Shown here in pieces: positions 29,444-36,725 of a DNA stretch of 38,010 bases. The DNA is from a virus, in the IMG/VR virus record IMGVR_UViG_3300022602_000230, positions 1 through 38,010 of that record. The stretch is one strand, 5' to 3'. Numbering within the stretch: the first letter of the stretch is position 1; each line of letters opens with the position of its first letter. Below the pieces are notes generated by a model that had not been told where the DNA came from, searched no databases, and saw only the letters and a program-made list of their open reading frames with translations. The position numbers and the translations under genes are program-made.

Positions 29444-29662
29444 ATGAAAAAAACTATATTATCATTACTGTTGGTTGCCGGGGTACTCTCAGTAGTAAAT
29501 GTTGCAGCGTCTCAATCGGCGCCTCAACCCGCTCCGTCAGCTCCTACAGTAACAGGAAATGCAGCTCAGACAGCACCAGCTGATGCTCATAAGAAACACA
29601 AGAAACATAAAAAGAAGCCGGATACGGATAACCCGCCCGCTGAAGCACCTCCTGCAAAATAA
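29444..29662 (+). CDS. Small secreted Pro/Ala-rich protein with HKKHKKHKKK block
   Basis: The 72-residue protein has a signal peptide (about 1-22, ending NVAAS). The mature part is mostly Ala, Pro and Gln with a cluster of His and Lys (AHKKHKKHKKK) near residue 49-59, then a Pro/Ala-rich end. No lipobox is seen. The His/Lys cluster could bind metal, lipopolysaccharide or nucleic acid. It follows its partner by 6 bases and ends at a bidirectional terminator. Confidence 0.7.
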   Translation: MKKTILSLLLVAGVLSVVNVAASQSAPQPAPSAPTVTGNAAQTAPADAHKKHKKHKKKPDTDNPPAEAPPAK

Positions 29663-29663
29663 T

Positions 29664-29680
29664 ATCTAGTTTAACTAGAT
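29664..29680. repeat. 17-base near-palindrome before the terminator
   Basis: ATCTAGT-TTA-ACTAGAT forms a 7 bp stem with a 3-base loop between the stop at 29662 and the terminator hairpin. Confidence 0.6.
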
Positions 29681-29681
29681 T

Positions 29682-29720
29682 AAAAAAGCCCTACCTCGTA
29701 AGAGATAGGGCTTGTTTTTT
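29682..29720. terminator. Bidirectional rho-independent terminator
   Basis: Stem AAGCCCTA / TAGGGCTT extended by CTC/GAG around a GTAA loop with one mismatch, with an A run on the left and a T run on the right. It lies between convergent genes. Confidence 0.85.
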
Positions 29721-29727
29721 GTCTATT

Positions 29728-29904
29728 TTAATAATGGTTGTGATGAGGAAAAGAAATAGCTTCTTTCAAAGCTCTCTTAAACTTTTTCCAACCATTGCTG
29801 TCGTAACCTCTCTGTACTTGGACCGTTTCGGTCTTGTACTCTGTCAATGCTATCTGTACTAGACCATAAACGGCAAGATACGATGCTGTTATTACTGCGT
29901 TCAT
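29728..29904 (-). CDS. 58-residue hypothetical protein
   Basis: The frame starts MNAVITASYLAVYGLVQIAL, a possible membrane helix, and continues with a charged part containing GWKKFKRALKEAISFP. It is convergent with the Lys/His-rich pair. A second frame of 47 codons (29777-29920) overlaps it and has a GGAGG 13 bases upstream. I prefer the 58-residue frame on protein-like composition, with limited certainty. A GGAAC-type promoter lies about 80 bases upstream. Confidence 0.45.
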   Translation of the reverse strand: MNAVITASYLAVYGLVQIALTEYKTETVQVQRGYDSNGWKKFKRALKEAISFPHHNHY

Positions 29905-29965
29905 ATGTTGTTTTGTTCATAGTTTTGTTTGGGCCTCCACCGGTTAGGCTTCAGCTGTTCAAAAA

Positions 29966-29973
29966 TATTTATA
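29966..29973 (-). promoter_or_regulatory. Late-type TATAAATA in the leader upstream of 29904
   Basis: Minus-strand TATAAATA inside the leader, about 60 bases from the start codon, so here it would give a leadered transcript. It is the exception to the usual spacing. Confidence 0.4.
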
Positions 29974-29986
29974 ATAGTATGCAGTA

Positions 29987-30002
29987 ATTATAATGGTGTT
30001 CC
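29987..30002 (-). promoter_or_regulatory. GGAAC-type promoter with a leader
   Basis: GGAAC (29998-30002), 5 bases, TATAAT (29987-29992). No start codon follows at 6-7 bases; about 65-75 bases of leader follow, with a possible GCCT/AGGC hairpin and GGTGGAGG. Confidence 0.6.
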
Positions 30003-30018
30003 TAATAGGTAAATCCTA

Positions 30019-30240
30019 TCAGTTCAATTGTTTAATCAAATCGTAGATTTGTTCTGGGGTTTCATTTACCTCCCAATTACCGTGAGGAGGGCAATGAATG
30101 TATGTTACTTCTTCTAATGCAGAACTATCCCCTTCACCTCTAGTTGCAAATCCACGATGCACACTAACAAAAAAATCAGTGTTTAAAAGAACAGGCTGTC
30201 CTTTAAATGTCGGGTGTGTATTTGTCAATTTTATTATCAT
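30019..30240 (-). CDS. Small beta-rich protein, weakly FlbD-like
   Basis: The 73-residue protein starts MIIKLTNTHPTFKGQPVLLN and ends WEVNETPEQIYDLIKQLN. This resembles the small FlbD-type fold (M-I-x-L-T ... N ... V-x-E-s-x-e-x-I). The similarity is of pattern only; a flagellar role is not implied. The late element TATAAATA ends 5 bases before its ATG. Confidence 0.65.
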   Translation of the reverse strand: MIIKLTNTHPTFKGQPVLLNTDFFVSVHRGFATRGEGDSSALEEVTYIHCPPHGNWEVNETPEQIYDLIKQLN

Positions 30241-30245
30241 GTGTA

Positions 30246-30253
30246 TATTTATA
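30246..30253 (-). promoter_or_regulatory. Late promoter TATAAATA for the gene at 30240
   Basis: Five bases before ATG 30240, just downstream of a terminator. Confidence 0.7.
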
Positions 30254-30257
30254 CAAT

Positions 30258-30290
30258 AAAAAAGCCTAGGTAGGTTGCTACCTAGGCTTT
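30258..30290 (-). terminator. Rho-independent terminator after the gene ending at 30296
   Basis: A 13 bp perfect stem AAAGCCTAGGTAG with CTACCTAGGCTTT, loop GTTG, followed on the minus strand by T residues. Confidence 0.88.
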
Positions 30291-30295
30291 AGTAA

Positions 30296-30526
30296 TTAAC
30301 GTGATTGACGTACCTTAGCCCAACGGCCTTTAGCGTCACGAATATTGTAGAAACGAGGTTGTAGCACAACTTGACTTGAACGATTAATAAAACCAAGCAC
30401 ATTATACTTAGTTGGATTAAAACGACGAGTCACTGCATTCATACGTGTTTCAACACTTTCATCACCACGGGTACGGGTATAGATATCTTTAACAATTACG
30501 TTCTCACTCAATGTAATATTGGTCAT
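30296..30526 (-). CDS. Small basic hypothetical protein
   Basis: A 76-residue, Arg-rich protein with likely beta strands (NITLSENVIVKDIYTRTRG, VLGFINRSSQVVLQPRFYNI). No family recognised. No promoter of either class is clear before its ATG. It lies between the curli-cyclase operon and a strong terminator, so it may be read through from upstream. Confidence 0.65.
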   Translation of the reverse strand: MTNITLSENVIVKDIYTRTRGDESVETRMNAVTRRFNPTKYNVLGFINRSSQVVLQPRFYNIRDAKGRWAKVRQSR

Positions 30527-30576
30527 AGATCATAATAATAAACTATGTTCTACGGTAATCAACTAACATTTTTTAA

Positions 30577-32634
30577 CTATTTTGAAGTAGCTCTATAAAC
30601 CCCATCCCAGTCAGCAGGAAGATTAGACTGCTTAAGTTCTTGTATTCTTTCCTGCATCATTTCGTAATACTTTTTAAGTTCAGGATTATACTTCTTTAAT
30701 GATTCTGATAAAGCAATGGCATCAACCCATTTTTGTTCTCTATATGTTATTAAGAACGCATCATGCATTCTCATTACTTCAACTGGATTTTGCGGTATCT
30801 TGTTTTCAAGTACCGTGTAAATTTTTACACCTTCTTTTTTACCTTTAACTGCAATACAATCTAATTCTAATGCAGTGTATGAACCTTTAATTTTTTCTGC
30901 AGTTACTGGGCCTACAATAATTCTTACACCGTATGGTTTAGATTGACCTTCTAACCTTGAGGCCAAATTAACTCCGTCGCCCAAGCAAGTGTAATCAAAA
31001 CGCTGAGTACTGCCCATATTACCAACCACAACAGTGGCTGTGTTAATGCCGATACCCATTCCAAAAGGCGGTACTCCTTCTTTAGAAATTTCTTCATTAA
31101 ATGCATCTAAATTATTTAGCATTTGCATTGCAGTTTTCACGGCATTACGTGCATGGTCTTCATCATCTAAAGGAGCATTCCAAAACGCCATTTGAGCATC
31201 TCCGATATATTTGTCCAGTGTGCCTTCATTATCTAATATAGACTTTGTCATTGCAGTCATATACCTGTTCATAATCTGGGTTAACCCTTGTACATTTTTA
31301 CCATAGTGTTCAGATATAGAAGTAAAGCCTCTAACGTCAGTAAACATAATAGATAACTCTCTTTCTTCACCGCCAAGTTTCAATAGGCCTGGGTCTTTTT
31401 GTAGCTTTTCAACCATTGCAGGTGAAAGGTAAGTGCCAAACTGTTTCTTAATCTGCTGTTTCAATTTAAATTCCATTACGAATCTAAAGAATATTGCACC
31501 TACCCAAGGCAACAATACTGCTAATGTAGGCCAAGTATAATCGGCTAAGTAGCCGTTATTAACAAATAAACGTGAGCCAATAAAATAAGGTGCACATAAA
31601 GATAATGTAATTAATATACCGTTTAGTGTATAGCCAAGGTAGCAAGCAGCAACAATAAGAATAAGAGCAAGTATAATACCGCCTGAAATTTCATATAGGT
31701 CAAATGTTGAAGGTCTTTGTAATCTGCTATTATCAATAAGCATTTGCAAGGCCTGAGCGGAAATTTCATAACCTTGTGAAATACCAACAGAAGTAGCTAC
31801 AGTATTATTTAAACCTTCTGCGGTTAAAGCCACTATGACAATCTTATCTTTTACTTTACTCCAATCATTATCAATGAATGAGATAGAATCAAATTTATAT
31901 TTGTAGTTAATCCATACTCTAGCATTAGCGTCAGTTAATATGGGTGGAATGCCTTTTACTCTTATTGCTTGCACACCACCTTGATCTACTTTAGCTTGAT
32001 AAGACTCTTCACCACCGAATAGCCTTAGAGCTTCTAACGGTATTGTAGGGTAAACCTCTCCCTTAACCTTTACTACTAATGGTAATCTACGAACAACGCC
32101 GTCAAGCTCCGGTGCAGTTAGTAGCATACCAACACCTGCAGATGACTGTCCTATTTCTTTTGTCGGGCCTATTGCAGCAGGATATGTATACAACCAATCT
32201 CCTAACCCGTCACCTATAGTAGCTAAACCTCTCGGTACTGGATTGCCTTTGCCTTTTTGTGATGCTGACTGTGCAGTTATGACTGGAAACTTTTGCAAAG
32301 TCATATTAAATATAGTATCACCGCCTAACCTATCTTTCTCTGAAAATAGAATAGGCATAACAACTAACTGAGCTCCATTATTAAATGCTTTTTCCAAACC
32401 TTCGCTTAATACTGCTCTGGACATCGGCCACTGGCCAAACTTGTCTAACGTCGCCTCGTCTATGGTTACTACAACAATATTATTACTTGTTACTTTACTT
32501 TGTTGTCTTTGATAGTAATCTAGCCCTTTCAGTCTGGCAGTTTCTATAAAAAAAGGATCTGCTACTCTTAAAGCAACTAAACCAATTAATATTGTAACGC
32601 CGACCAATAATATTTTAAAAGTATGTTTGTTCAC
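30577..32634 (-). CDS. CHASE2-domain class III adenylate/guanylate cyclase
   Basis: The 685-residue protein has an N-terminal membrane helix, then a periplasmic CHASE2 sensor domain (NIVVVTIDEATLDKFGQWP, SEKDRLGGD, with YPAAIGP and GVVRRLPL later). Three membrane helices follow near 320-400 (IILALILIVAACYLGYTL and following) and a cytoplasmic class III cyclase domain near 425-610. That domain has both metal Asp sites (SIMFTDVRGFTS, YIGDAQMAFW) and TCLGDGVNLASRLE with the transition-state Asn and Arg. It should make cAMP, or less likely cGMP, in response to a periplasmic signal. It starts at GTG, overlapping the FecR gene as GTGA. A receptor cyclase in a phage is rare. Confidence 0.9.
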   Translation of the reverse strand: MNKHTFKILLVGVTILIGLVALRVADPFFIETARLKGLDYYQRQQSKVTSNNIVVVTIDEATLDKFGQWPMSRAVLSEGLEKAFNNGAQLVVMPILFSEKDRLGGDTIFNMTLQKFPVITAQSASQKGKGNPVPRGLATIGDGLGDWLYTYPAAIGPTKEIGQSSAGVGMLLTAPELDGVVRRLPLVVKVKGEVYPTIPLEALRLFGGEESYQAKVDQGGVQAIRVKGIPPILTDANARVWINYKYKFDSISFIDNDWSKVKDKIVIVALTAEGLNNTVATSVGISQGYEISAQALQMLIDNSRLQRPSTFDLYEISGGIILALILIVAACYLGYTLNGILITLSLCAPYFIGSRLFVNNGYLADYTWPTLAVLLPWVGAIFFRFVMEFKLKQQIKKQFGTYLSPAMVEKLQKDPGLLKLGGEERELSIMFTDVRGFTSISEHYGKNVQGLTQIMNRYMTAMTKSILDNEGTLDKYIGDAQMAFWNAPLDDEDHARNAVKTAMQMLNNLDAFNEEISKEGVPPFGMGIGINTATVVVGNMGSTQRFDYTCLGDGVNLASRLEGQSKPYGVRIIVGPVTAEKIKGSYTALELDCIAVKGKKEGVKIYTVLENKIPQNPVEVMRMHDAFLITYREQKWVDAIALSESLKKYNPELKKYYEMMQERIQELKQSNLPADWDGVYRATSK

Positions 32635-33587
32635 TTCTGTGTAATATTTATGGTTACGCCCGTTCCCGTTCCGTTTTTAGCAGTAGCAGTTCCTCCAGCA
32701 TAAGTGTAATTCACTGTAACGTTTTCTCCATTTGGAACAATAATTTTAATTGTATTAGACTTAAAAGTAGTTTGTAATTTGTTTTTAGATGCATCTGCTT
32801 GATCTTGAACAAACACAAACGATGAAGCGTCTAATTTTTCTATAGCTTTAGCTGTTGCATACATCTGTGCAGTCTTTTGCAACTCTTCTTGCTCCATTGC
32901 ATAAGCTGCAGCCCTGGCTTTATCTAAAGCAGATTCTTCTTTCTTAGGATTGGATAATATAAGATTATTATCAACATCATTACCATCTAGTTTAAAAATA
33001 ACTGGAGCAGTGGGTTTTAAATTGAATGCAGTAGCCACCGTACCTTCAAAAGCTTTATCTAAAGTAACTGTACCTGCCATTGTAGTTACATCTATCTTAC
33101 CTACTACATATTTGTTGCCTATCTTTGTTGGTAATAATATTATAAGACTTTTCCCGGTCTCATCTACTGTCATAGAGAAGTCTGTACCTCTAACTGCAAT
33201 GCTAGCAGTAGGTGTAGTTACATTAACATTATTATGATTGTTACGAGCTATCTTACCGCTTAGATATCTTACAGTGCCTAAAGGTGCTTTTAATCCTATC
33301 TTACCTGAACTGCTTTTAGGATCAAATACAAATTCGTCCAAAATAAGTTTTGAATGTTCGCTTATTGTAACGTGAGTATCATCTATAAAGGTAATACCTG
33401 TTTTACTATTGAGTGTCTCTACTCTATCATTACTTTCAATACCCACTTTAAGACTACCCTTTATCTTCTCTTCACCTCTAGTGATTTGAGTAGGACCTGT
33501 AATTTCAGTTATAGAGCCAGCACTAGCAAATAGTAACTGGCTATAAAATAAAAAGAAGGCAATTAAGATATTGCCTTTTACTTTCAT
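32631..33587 (-). CDS. FecR-domain periplasmic protein
   Basis: The 318-residue protein has a signal peptide (about 1-23). A FecR domain follows (GPTQITRGEEKIKGSLKVG, DRVETLNSKTGITFIDDTHVTI, KIGLKAPLGTVRYLSGKIA, TPTASIAVRGTDFSM). The pattern T-P-T-A-S-I-A-V-R-G-T-D-F is diagnostic. The C-terminal third has a helical Ala/Glu-rich part and a beta-rich end. FecR proteins beside CHASE2 cyclases occur in bacteria and may feed signals to the sensor. It is coupled to the curlin-like gene upstream and the cyclase downstream. Confidence 0.88.
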   Translation of the reverse strand: MKVKGNILIAFFLFYSQLLFASAGSITEITGPTQITRGEEKIKGSLKVGIESNDRVETLNSKTGITFIDDTHVTISEHSKLILDEFVFDPKSSSGKIGLKAPLGTVRYLSGKIARNNHNNVNVTTPTASIAVRGTDFSMTVDETGKSLIILLPTKIGNKYVVGKIDVTTMAGTVTLDKAFEGTVATAFNLKPTAPVIFKLDGNDVDNNLILSNPKKEESALDKARAAAYAMEQEELQKTAQMYATAKAIEKLDASSFVFVQDQADASKNKLQTTFKSNTIKIIVPNGENVTVNYTYAGGTATAKNGTGTGVTINITQK

Positions 33588-33588
33588 A

Positions 33589-34320
33589 TTAAGGGTGCGT
33601 TACACCAGTACTTGTAGCTATATTAAGAGGTGTAGTTCCCGTCGGCCCTTGAGTGATGACCGTTGAGGTATTTGAACCAGTTAATTTGTAATACAATAAA
33701 TTAGCGTTAGTACCACTCTGATCAATGTAAACATTATTACTATTACCTGCAACTTCTACTTGCTGACTATGACCAGATGTACCAGATACTATTCCGTTCT
33801 GTAGAATATTAAATGCATTACTATTACCTGCAACTTTGTAATCTAAATTATTATATGAACCGGTACCGGAACCAATATTAAATGCATTTGAATTACCATT
33901 TACGTTAATTGAGTAAGTGCCATTTGCCACAGAAGCTTGAGTGGTGCTTGAGTTAGTACCATCATTATTAAACAATAAAGTATTATTATTACCAACAAAC
34001 TCTAAATCTAGAGAATTATTGGCTCCGTTTATATACAAGCCTTGAGTGTTTGTATCTCCAGTATTGTATAATTTTAATGTAGTACCGTTACCATTAAAAG
34101 CAAAATCAATAGCGTTTGAACTGCCAACTTGTTTAATATCAAAGTTAACGTTATCACCTGTTATGGTGGAAGGAACGCCGGAGCTTCCGATACGGTTAGT
34201 TGCGCCTGATTGCAATACATTAACTACAGCAGCAGTAGATATCTGCTGTAAGTAAAGTGAGTTTTGAGCAAACGCACTGCCCACAGTAAGAAGGAATAGG
34301 GATAAAATTAAGGTTTTCAT
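33589..34320 (-). CDS. Curlin-like secreted fibre subunit (CsgA/CsgB-like)
   Basis: The 243-residue protein has a signal peptide (1-18, ending SAFA). About nine degenerate repeats of roughly 20-25 residues follow, rich in Asn, Gly, Gln and Ser, with the curlin pattern N-x-x-x-I-x-Q-x-G-x-x-N. Clear units are AAVVNVLQSGATNRI, NFDIKQVGSSNAI, NAFNILQNG and NNVYIDQSGTNAN. Canonical curlin has five units, so this one is longer. It should be exported by the neighbouring CsgG and form amyloid or a related beta-solenoid on the cell or virion. A late-type element lies 16 bases before the ATG. Confidence 0.8.
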   Translation of the reverse strand: MKTLILSLFLLTVGSAFAQNSLYLQQISTAAVVNVLQSGATNRIGSSGVPSTITGDNVNFDIKQVGSSNAIDFAFNGNGTTLKLYNTGDTNTQGLYINGANNSLDLEFVGNNNTLLFNNDGTNSSTTQASVANGTYSINVNGNSNAFNIGSGTGSYNNLDYKVAGNSNAFNILQNGIVSGTSGHSQQVEVAGNSNNVYIDQSGTNANLLYYKLTGSNTSTVITQGPTGTTPLNIATSTGVTHP

Positions 34321-34336
34321 GTGGTGGTTATAACAA

Positions 34337-34344
34337 TATTTAAT
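34337..34344 (-). promoter_or_regulatory. Possible late promoter ATTAAATA for the curlin-like gene
   Basis: Sixteen bases before ATG 34320. The unusual distance would give a leader of about 10 bases. Confidence 0.45.
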
Positions 34345-34354
34345 TATTGGTATA

Positions 34355-35158
34355 CTATTTTGTTATTTTTTTGAACTTCCATAAGCCTTGCTTCTCACCT
34401 TGATGTATGAGTTCTATAACCGCATCATCTATAGCAGCTCTCACTGCTAATGTAACAGGCTCATTGGCTGCTACTCCAGCTTCTGCTTCAGAATATTTTG
34501 TGCCTGTTGAGTAAAACGCCATCAAATTGCCATTTATGGAAGCACTATATACTGTTTTTGTTGTCGCAACTGACAGCAATACTTCTGATGTATTAGTGCT
34601 TACAAGTCTAAGTGACACGGTTATTACATCTTTACTGTATTGGTGTTGAGCTCCAATGCTTAATACATTAGCTCCAAATCCTCCAGTTTCAGTATCACTA
34701 TCATATCCTATTATACCTCCTTCAGCTATCACACCTGCAAATAACATAGGCAACATTCCAGGCGTTTTGGTGTTTTCAAAGTCCTCTCTTGCCTGTCTAT
34801 ACATTTGTCTTTCTTTAACTATGTCATCTAAGCCAGACCTTTCCAATACTTTAAACCAGGTCCCTTTCCCGGCCTGTTGCAAAGAGTCAATTAACCAGCT
34901 TTCAGCACCTTGTGTAACAGAAGATGAAAACAATGCTAAATTAGGTGATGTTTTTCTCTGACCTGTTTTATCTTGAAATGAGTAAACAGCTACCGTTAAC
35001 TGCGGTGCATCTGGTGAGGGTAAAGCTCTTAATTGTTTAGATAGAGGGCTTTCCTGTAACATGGGCACTTCTTGCATTTTATAAGGATTATGATTTACCT
35101 TATAAGTCATGCACCCTGTAAGCAGTAATAAACAAAAAACTGCTAGTACGTATTTCAT
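34355..35158 (-). CDS. csgG: CsgG-family outer-membrane curli secretion channel
   Basis: The 267-residue protein has lipobox LTGC with Cys16. CsgG blocks follow: KQLRALPSPDAPQLTVAVYSFQDKTGQ (split here over two family motifs), SSSVTQGAESWLIDSLQQAG, WFKVLERSGLDDIVKERQ, GVIAEGGIIGYDSDTETGGFGA, VITVSLRLVSTNTSEVLLS and LAVRAAIDDAVIELIHQG. Length is close to E. coli CsgG (277). CsgG forms a nine-subunit lipoprotein pore that exports curli subunits. It overlaps the CsgF-like gene by one base (TAATG). Confidence 0.93.
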   Translation of the reverse strand: MKYVLAVFCLLLLTGCMTYKVNHNPYKMQEVPMLQESPLSKQLRALPSPDAPQLTVAVYSFQDKTGQRKTSPNLALFSSSVTQGAESWLIDSLQQAGKGTWFKVLERSGLDDIVKERQMYRQAREDFENTKTPGMLPMLFAGVIAEGGIIGYDSDTETGGFGANVLSIGAQHQYSKDVITVSLRLVSTNTSEVLLSVATTKTVYSASINGNLMAFYSTGTKYSEAEAGVAANEPVTLAVRAAIDDAVIELIHQGEKQGLWKFKKITK

Positions 35159-35616
35159 TAACCGCCTCCTGAACTAGCTAAGACTAAACTACTAACTGGA
35201 ATTTGAATAGTAGTGGAAGTGTTGGTAACAGGGTCATAAATTGCTAAAGTAGCTATACCTCCATTTTCAACCCAATTTACTGTTGCTCCTGATGGTAAAT
35301 TAAAACTACCTTGCGTAGCAGTGGGTGAAAATAATTGATTGACTACGTTAGCTGCAATCTGACTGTAAACCCTTGCTTGTAATCCTGCTATAAATTGATT
35401 GATGGGTGTGTTTTGAGCAGCAGATGCAGCTGTTTGAGCTGCAGCCTGTTGTTGTGCTATATTAGTTGCATTTCTGTTATAAGCTGTAGATTCTAAAGAA
35501 AGCTCATAATTAGAATACGTTCCGTTATTTGCAAATGCAGATGACCTAAAAGCAAACGTTTGCTGAGTTGCTTTACATGTAGATATACATAATAACAATA
35601 CAATTATTAATCGCAT
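35158..35616 (-). CDS. csgF: CsgF-like curli accessory protein
   Basis: The 152-residue protein has a signal peptide (about 1-16). TQQTFAFRSSAFA follows at the mature N-terminus, the segment that in CsgF plugs into the CsgG pore (GTMTFQFRNPNF in E. coli). Later, NQFIAGLQARVYSQIA and NTSTTIQIPVSSL match the C-terminal CsgF helix and strands. An Ala/Gln-rich insertion lies in the middle. It leads the curli operon, with AATAAATA 5 bases before the ATG. No CsgE homologue is seen in the window. Confidence 0.85.
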   Translation of the reverse strand: MRLIIVLLLCISTCKATQQTFAFRSSAFANNGTYSNYELSLESTAYNRNATNIAQQQAAAQTAASAAQNTPINQFIAGLQARVYSQIAANVVNQLFSPTATQGSFNLPSGATVNWVENGGIATLAIYDPVTNTSTTIQIPVSSLVLASSGGG

Positions 35617-35621
35617 ACATT

Positions 35622-35629
35622 TATTTATT
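35622..35629 (-). promoter_or_regulatory. Late promoter AATAAATA for the curli operon
   Basis: Five bases before ATG 35616, divergent from the fibre-gene promoter at 35642. Confidence 0.7.
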
Positions 35630-35641
35630 ATCTAAAAAAGG

Positions 35642-35649
35642 TATAAATA
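35642..35649 (+). promoter_or_regulatory. Late promoter TATAAATA for the fibre operon
   Basis: Five bases before ATG 35655. Confidence 0.75.
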
Positions 35650-35654
35650 ATAGT

Positions 35655-35957
35655 ATGGCTTGGACTAATCTTAACACATGTTTTTCCTTCACTGAAACGT
35701 TTGGAACTACTTTAAAACAGTTATCTTCTACTAATTGTAGTGAAATTTTGATATCAAATTATAGTTCAGCACCTCTTTACATTTTTGACAACAATAACAA
35801 TGCACCTGGTAATGCATTTGTTTTGCCGCCTTCTGGCCGTGAAACGATAAGAGGCATTACAGATAGTGCTCAAGTGAGTGCATATTTTATTACAACCCCG
35901 GGGCTTGTAAGCTACAGAACACAATGCTTCTCTAGCTTCCCATTAAATACTTACTAA
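35655..35957 (+). CDS. Small structural (fibre/collar) protein
   Basis: A 100-residue Ser/Thr/Asn-rich beta protein with LYIFDNNNNAPGNAFVLPPSGRETIRGITDS. This kind of small jelly-roll-like block is common just before fibre genes in marine T4-like phages. No signal peptide. It is first of a tightly spaced plus-strand fibre operon (next gene 1 base away). The exact virion position is unknown. Confidence 0.7.
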   Translation: MAWTNLNTCFSFTETFGTTLKQLSSTNCSEILISNYSSAPLYIFDNNNNAPGNAFVLPPSGRETIRGITDSAQVSAYFITTPGLVSYRTQCFSSFPLNTY

Positions 35958-35958
35958 T

Positions 35959-36723
35959 ATGAGTTACGGTAACTTTAACAGCACTATTTATAGTACTAAC
36001 CAGAATGCTCTGGAATACAACAAATTTATTGAAATTATAGGAGATAGTAGATTCCCTGCCGTTTCTGTAACCAAAACAAGTTATGATGATAACATTACAC
36101 GTGTTGAAAATTATAACAAAAACGCTCTCTTAACCTATCTAGTAAACGCTCAAGACATTCAAGTTTCATTATCAGGCGGTAACTTTTCAATTGGTACTGG
36201 GGTGTTAGCAGTTTCAGGTGGTGTCTTTTTAACTCAAACGGCTGGTATTTCTGGTTTAGTAGCAGTTACAAATACAGTACCAATTAGTTCTGCAACATTC
36301 TTACCCGTATCTGGTAACGTTTCAGTTACAAATGTTATAGGCGTTTCAGGCGGCGTTGCAATAACAAACGTTGTACCGGTTTCAGGAGGTCCAATTACTG
36401 GTCAAGTTATCATAACAAACACAGTGCCAGTATCAGGTACAGTATTAACCACACCTGGCAATATTACAAACTGGGATGTAATTTCAGCTTCACTAGCTCA
36501 AGGTGTTTATACTACAATGCCAGCTAATTTAGCCAGGGTAATGTCAGTCACAAATTCAACAGGTTATACAGTGTATATTAAGAGAGCAACAAGCGGTACA
36601 GCGTTTGCACTTTTAAACAATAATGCAATAGATTTAAATCTAATAGCTAACACAAACGAAGTAGCAATAAGACAAGTTGATAGTGTATCACCTTTAGTCA
36701 TAACTGCAATTTATAATTACTAA
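35959..36723 (+). CDS. Fibre protein with VPVSG repeats
   Basis: The 254-residue protein has an N-terminal globular part. A repeat region follows near 75-165 with about seven units of the form V-T-N-x-V-P-V-S-G (AVTNTVPISS, SVTNVIGVSGG, AITNVVPVSGG, IITNTVPVSG), a beta-solenoid pattern found in virion collar or whisker proteins. A C-terminal domain has MSVTNSTGYTVYIKRATSGTA. It is the second gene of the late fibre operon. Confidence 0.75.
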   Translation: MSYGNFNSTIYSTNQNALEYNKFIEIIGDSRFPAVSVTKTSYDDNITRVENYNKNALLTYLVNAQDIQVSLSGGNFSIGTGVLAVSGGVFLTQTAGISGLVAVTNTVPISSATFLPVSGNVSVTNVIGVSGGVAITNVVPVSGGPITGQVIITNTVPVSGTVLTTPGNITNWDVISASLAQGVYTTMPANLARVMSVTNSTGYTVYIKRATSGTAFALLNNNAIDLNLIANTNEVAIRQVDSVSPLVITAIYNY

Positions 36724-36725
36724 TC

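Noticed and set aside
30526-30560. TTTATTATTATGATCT before the gene at 30526 as a promoter
   Set aside because: It matches neither TAAATA nor GGAAC-N5-TATAAT, so no promoter is claimed.
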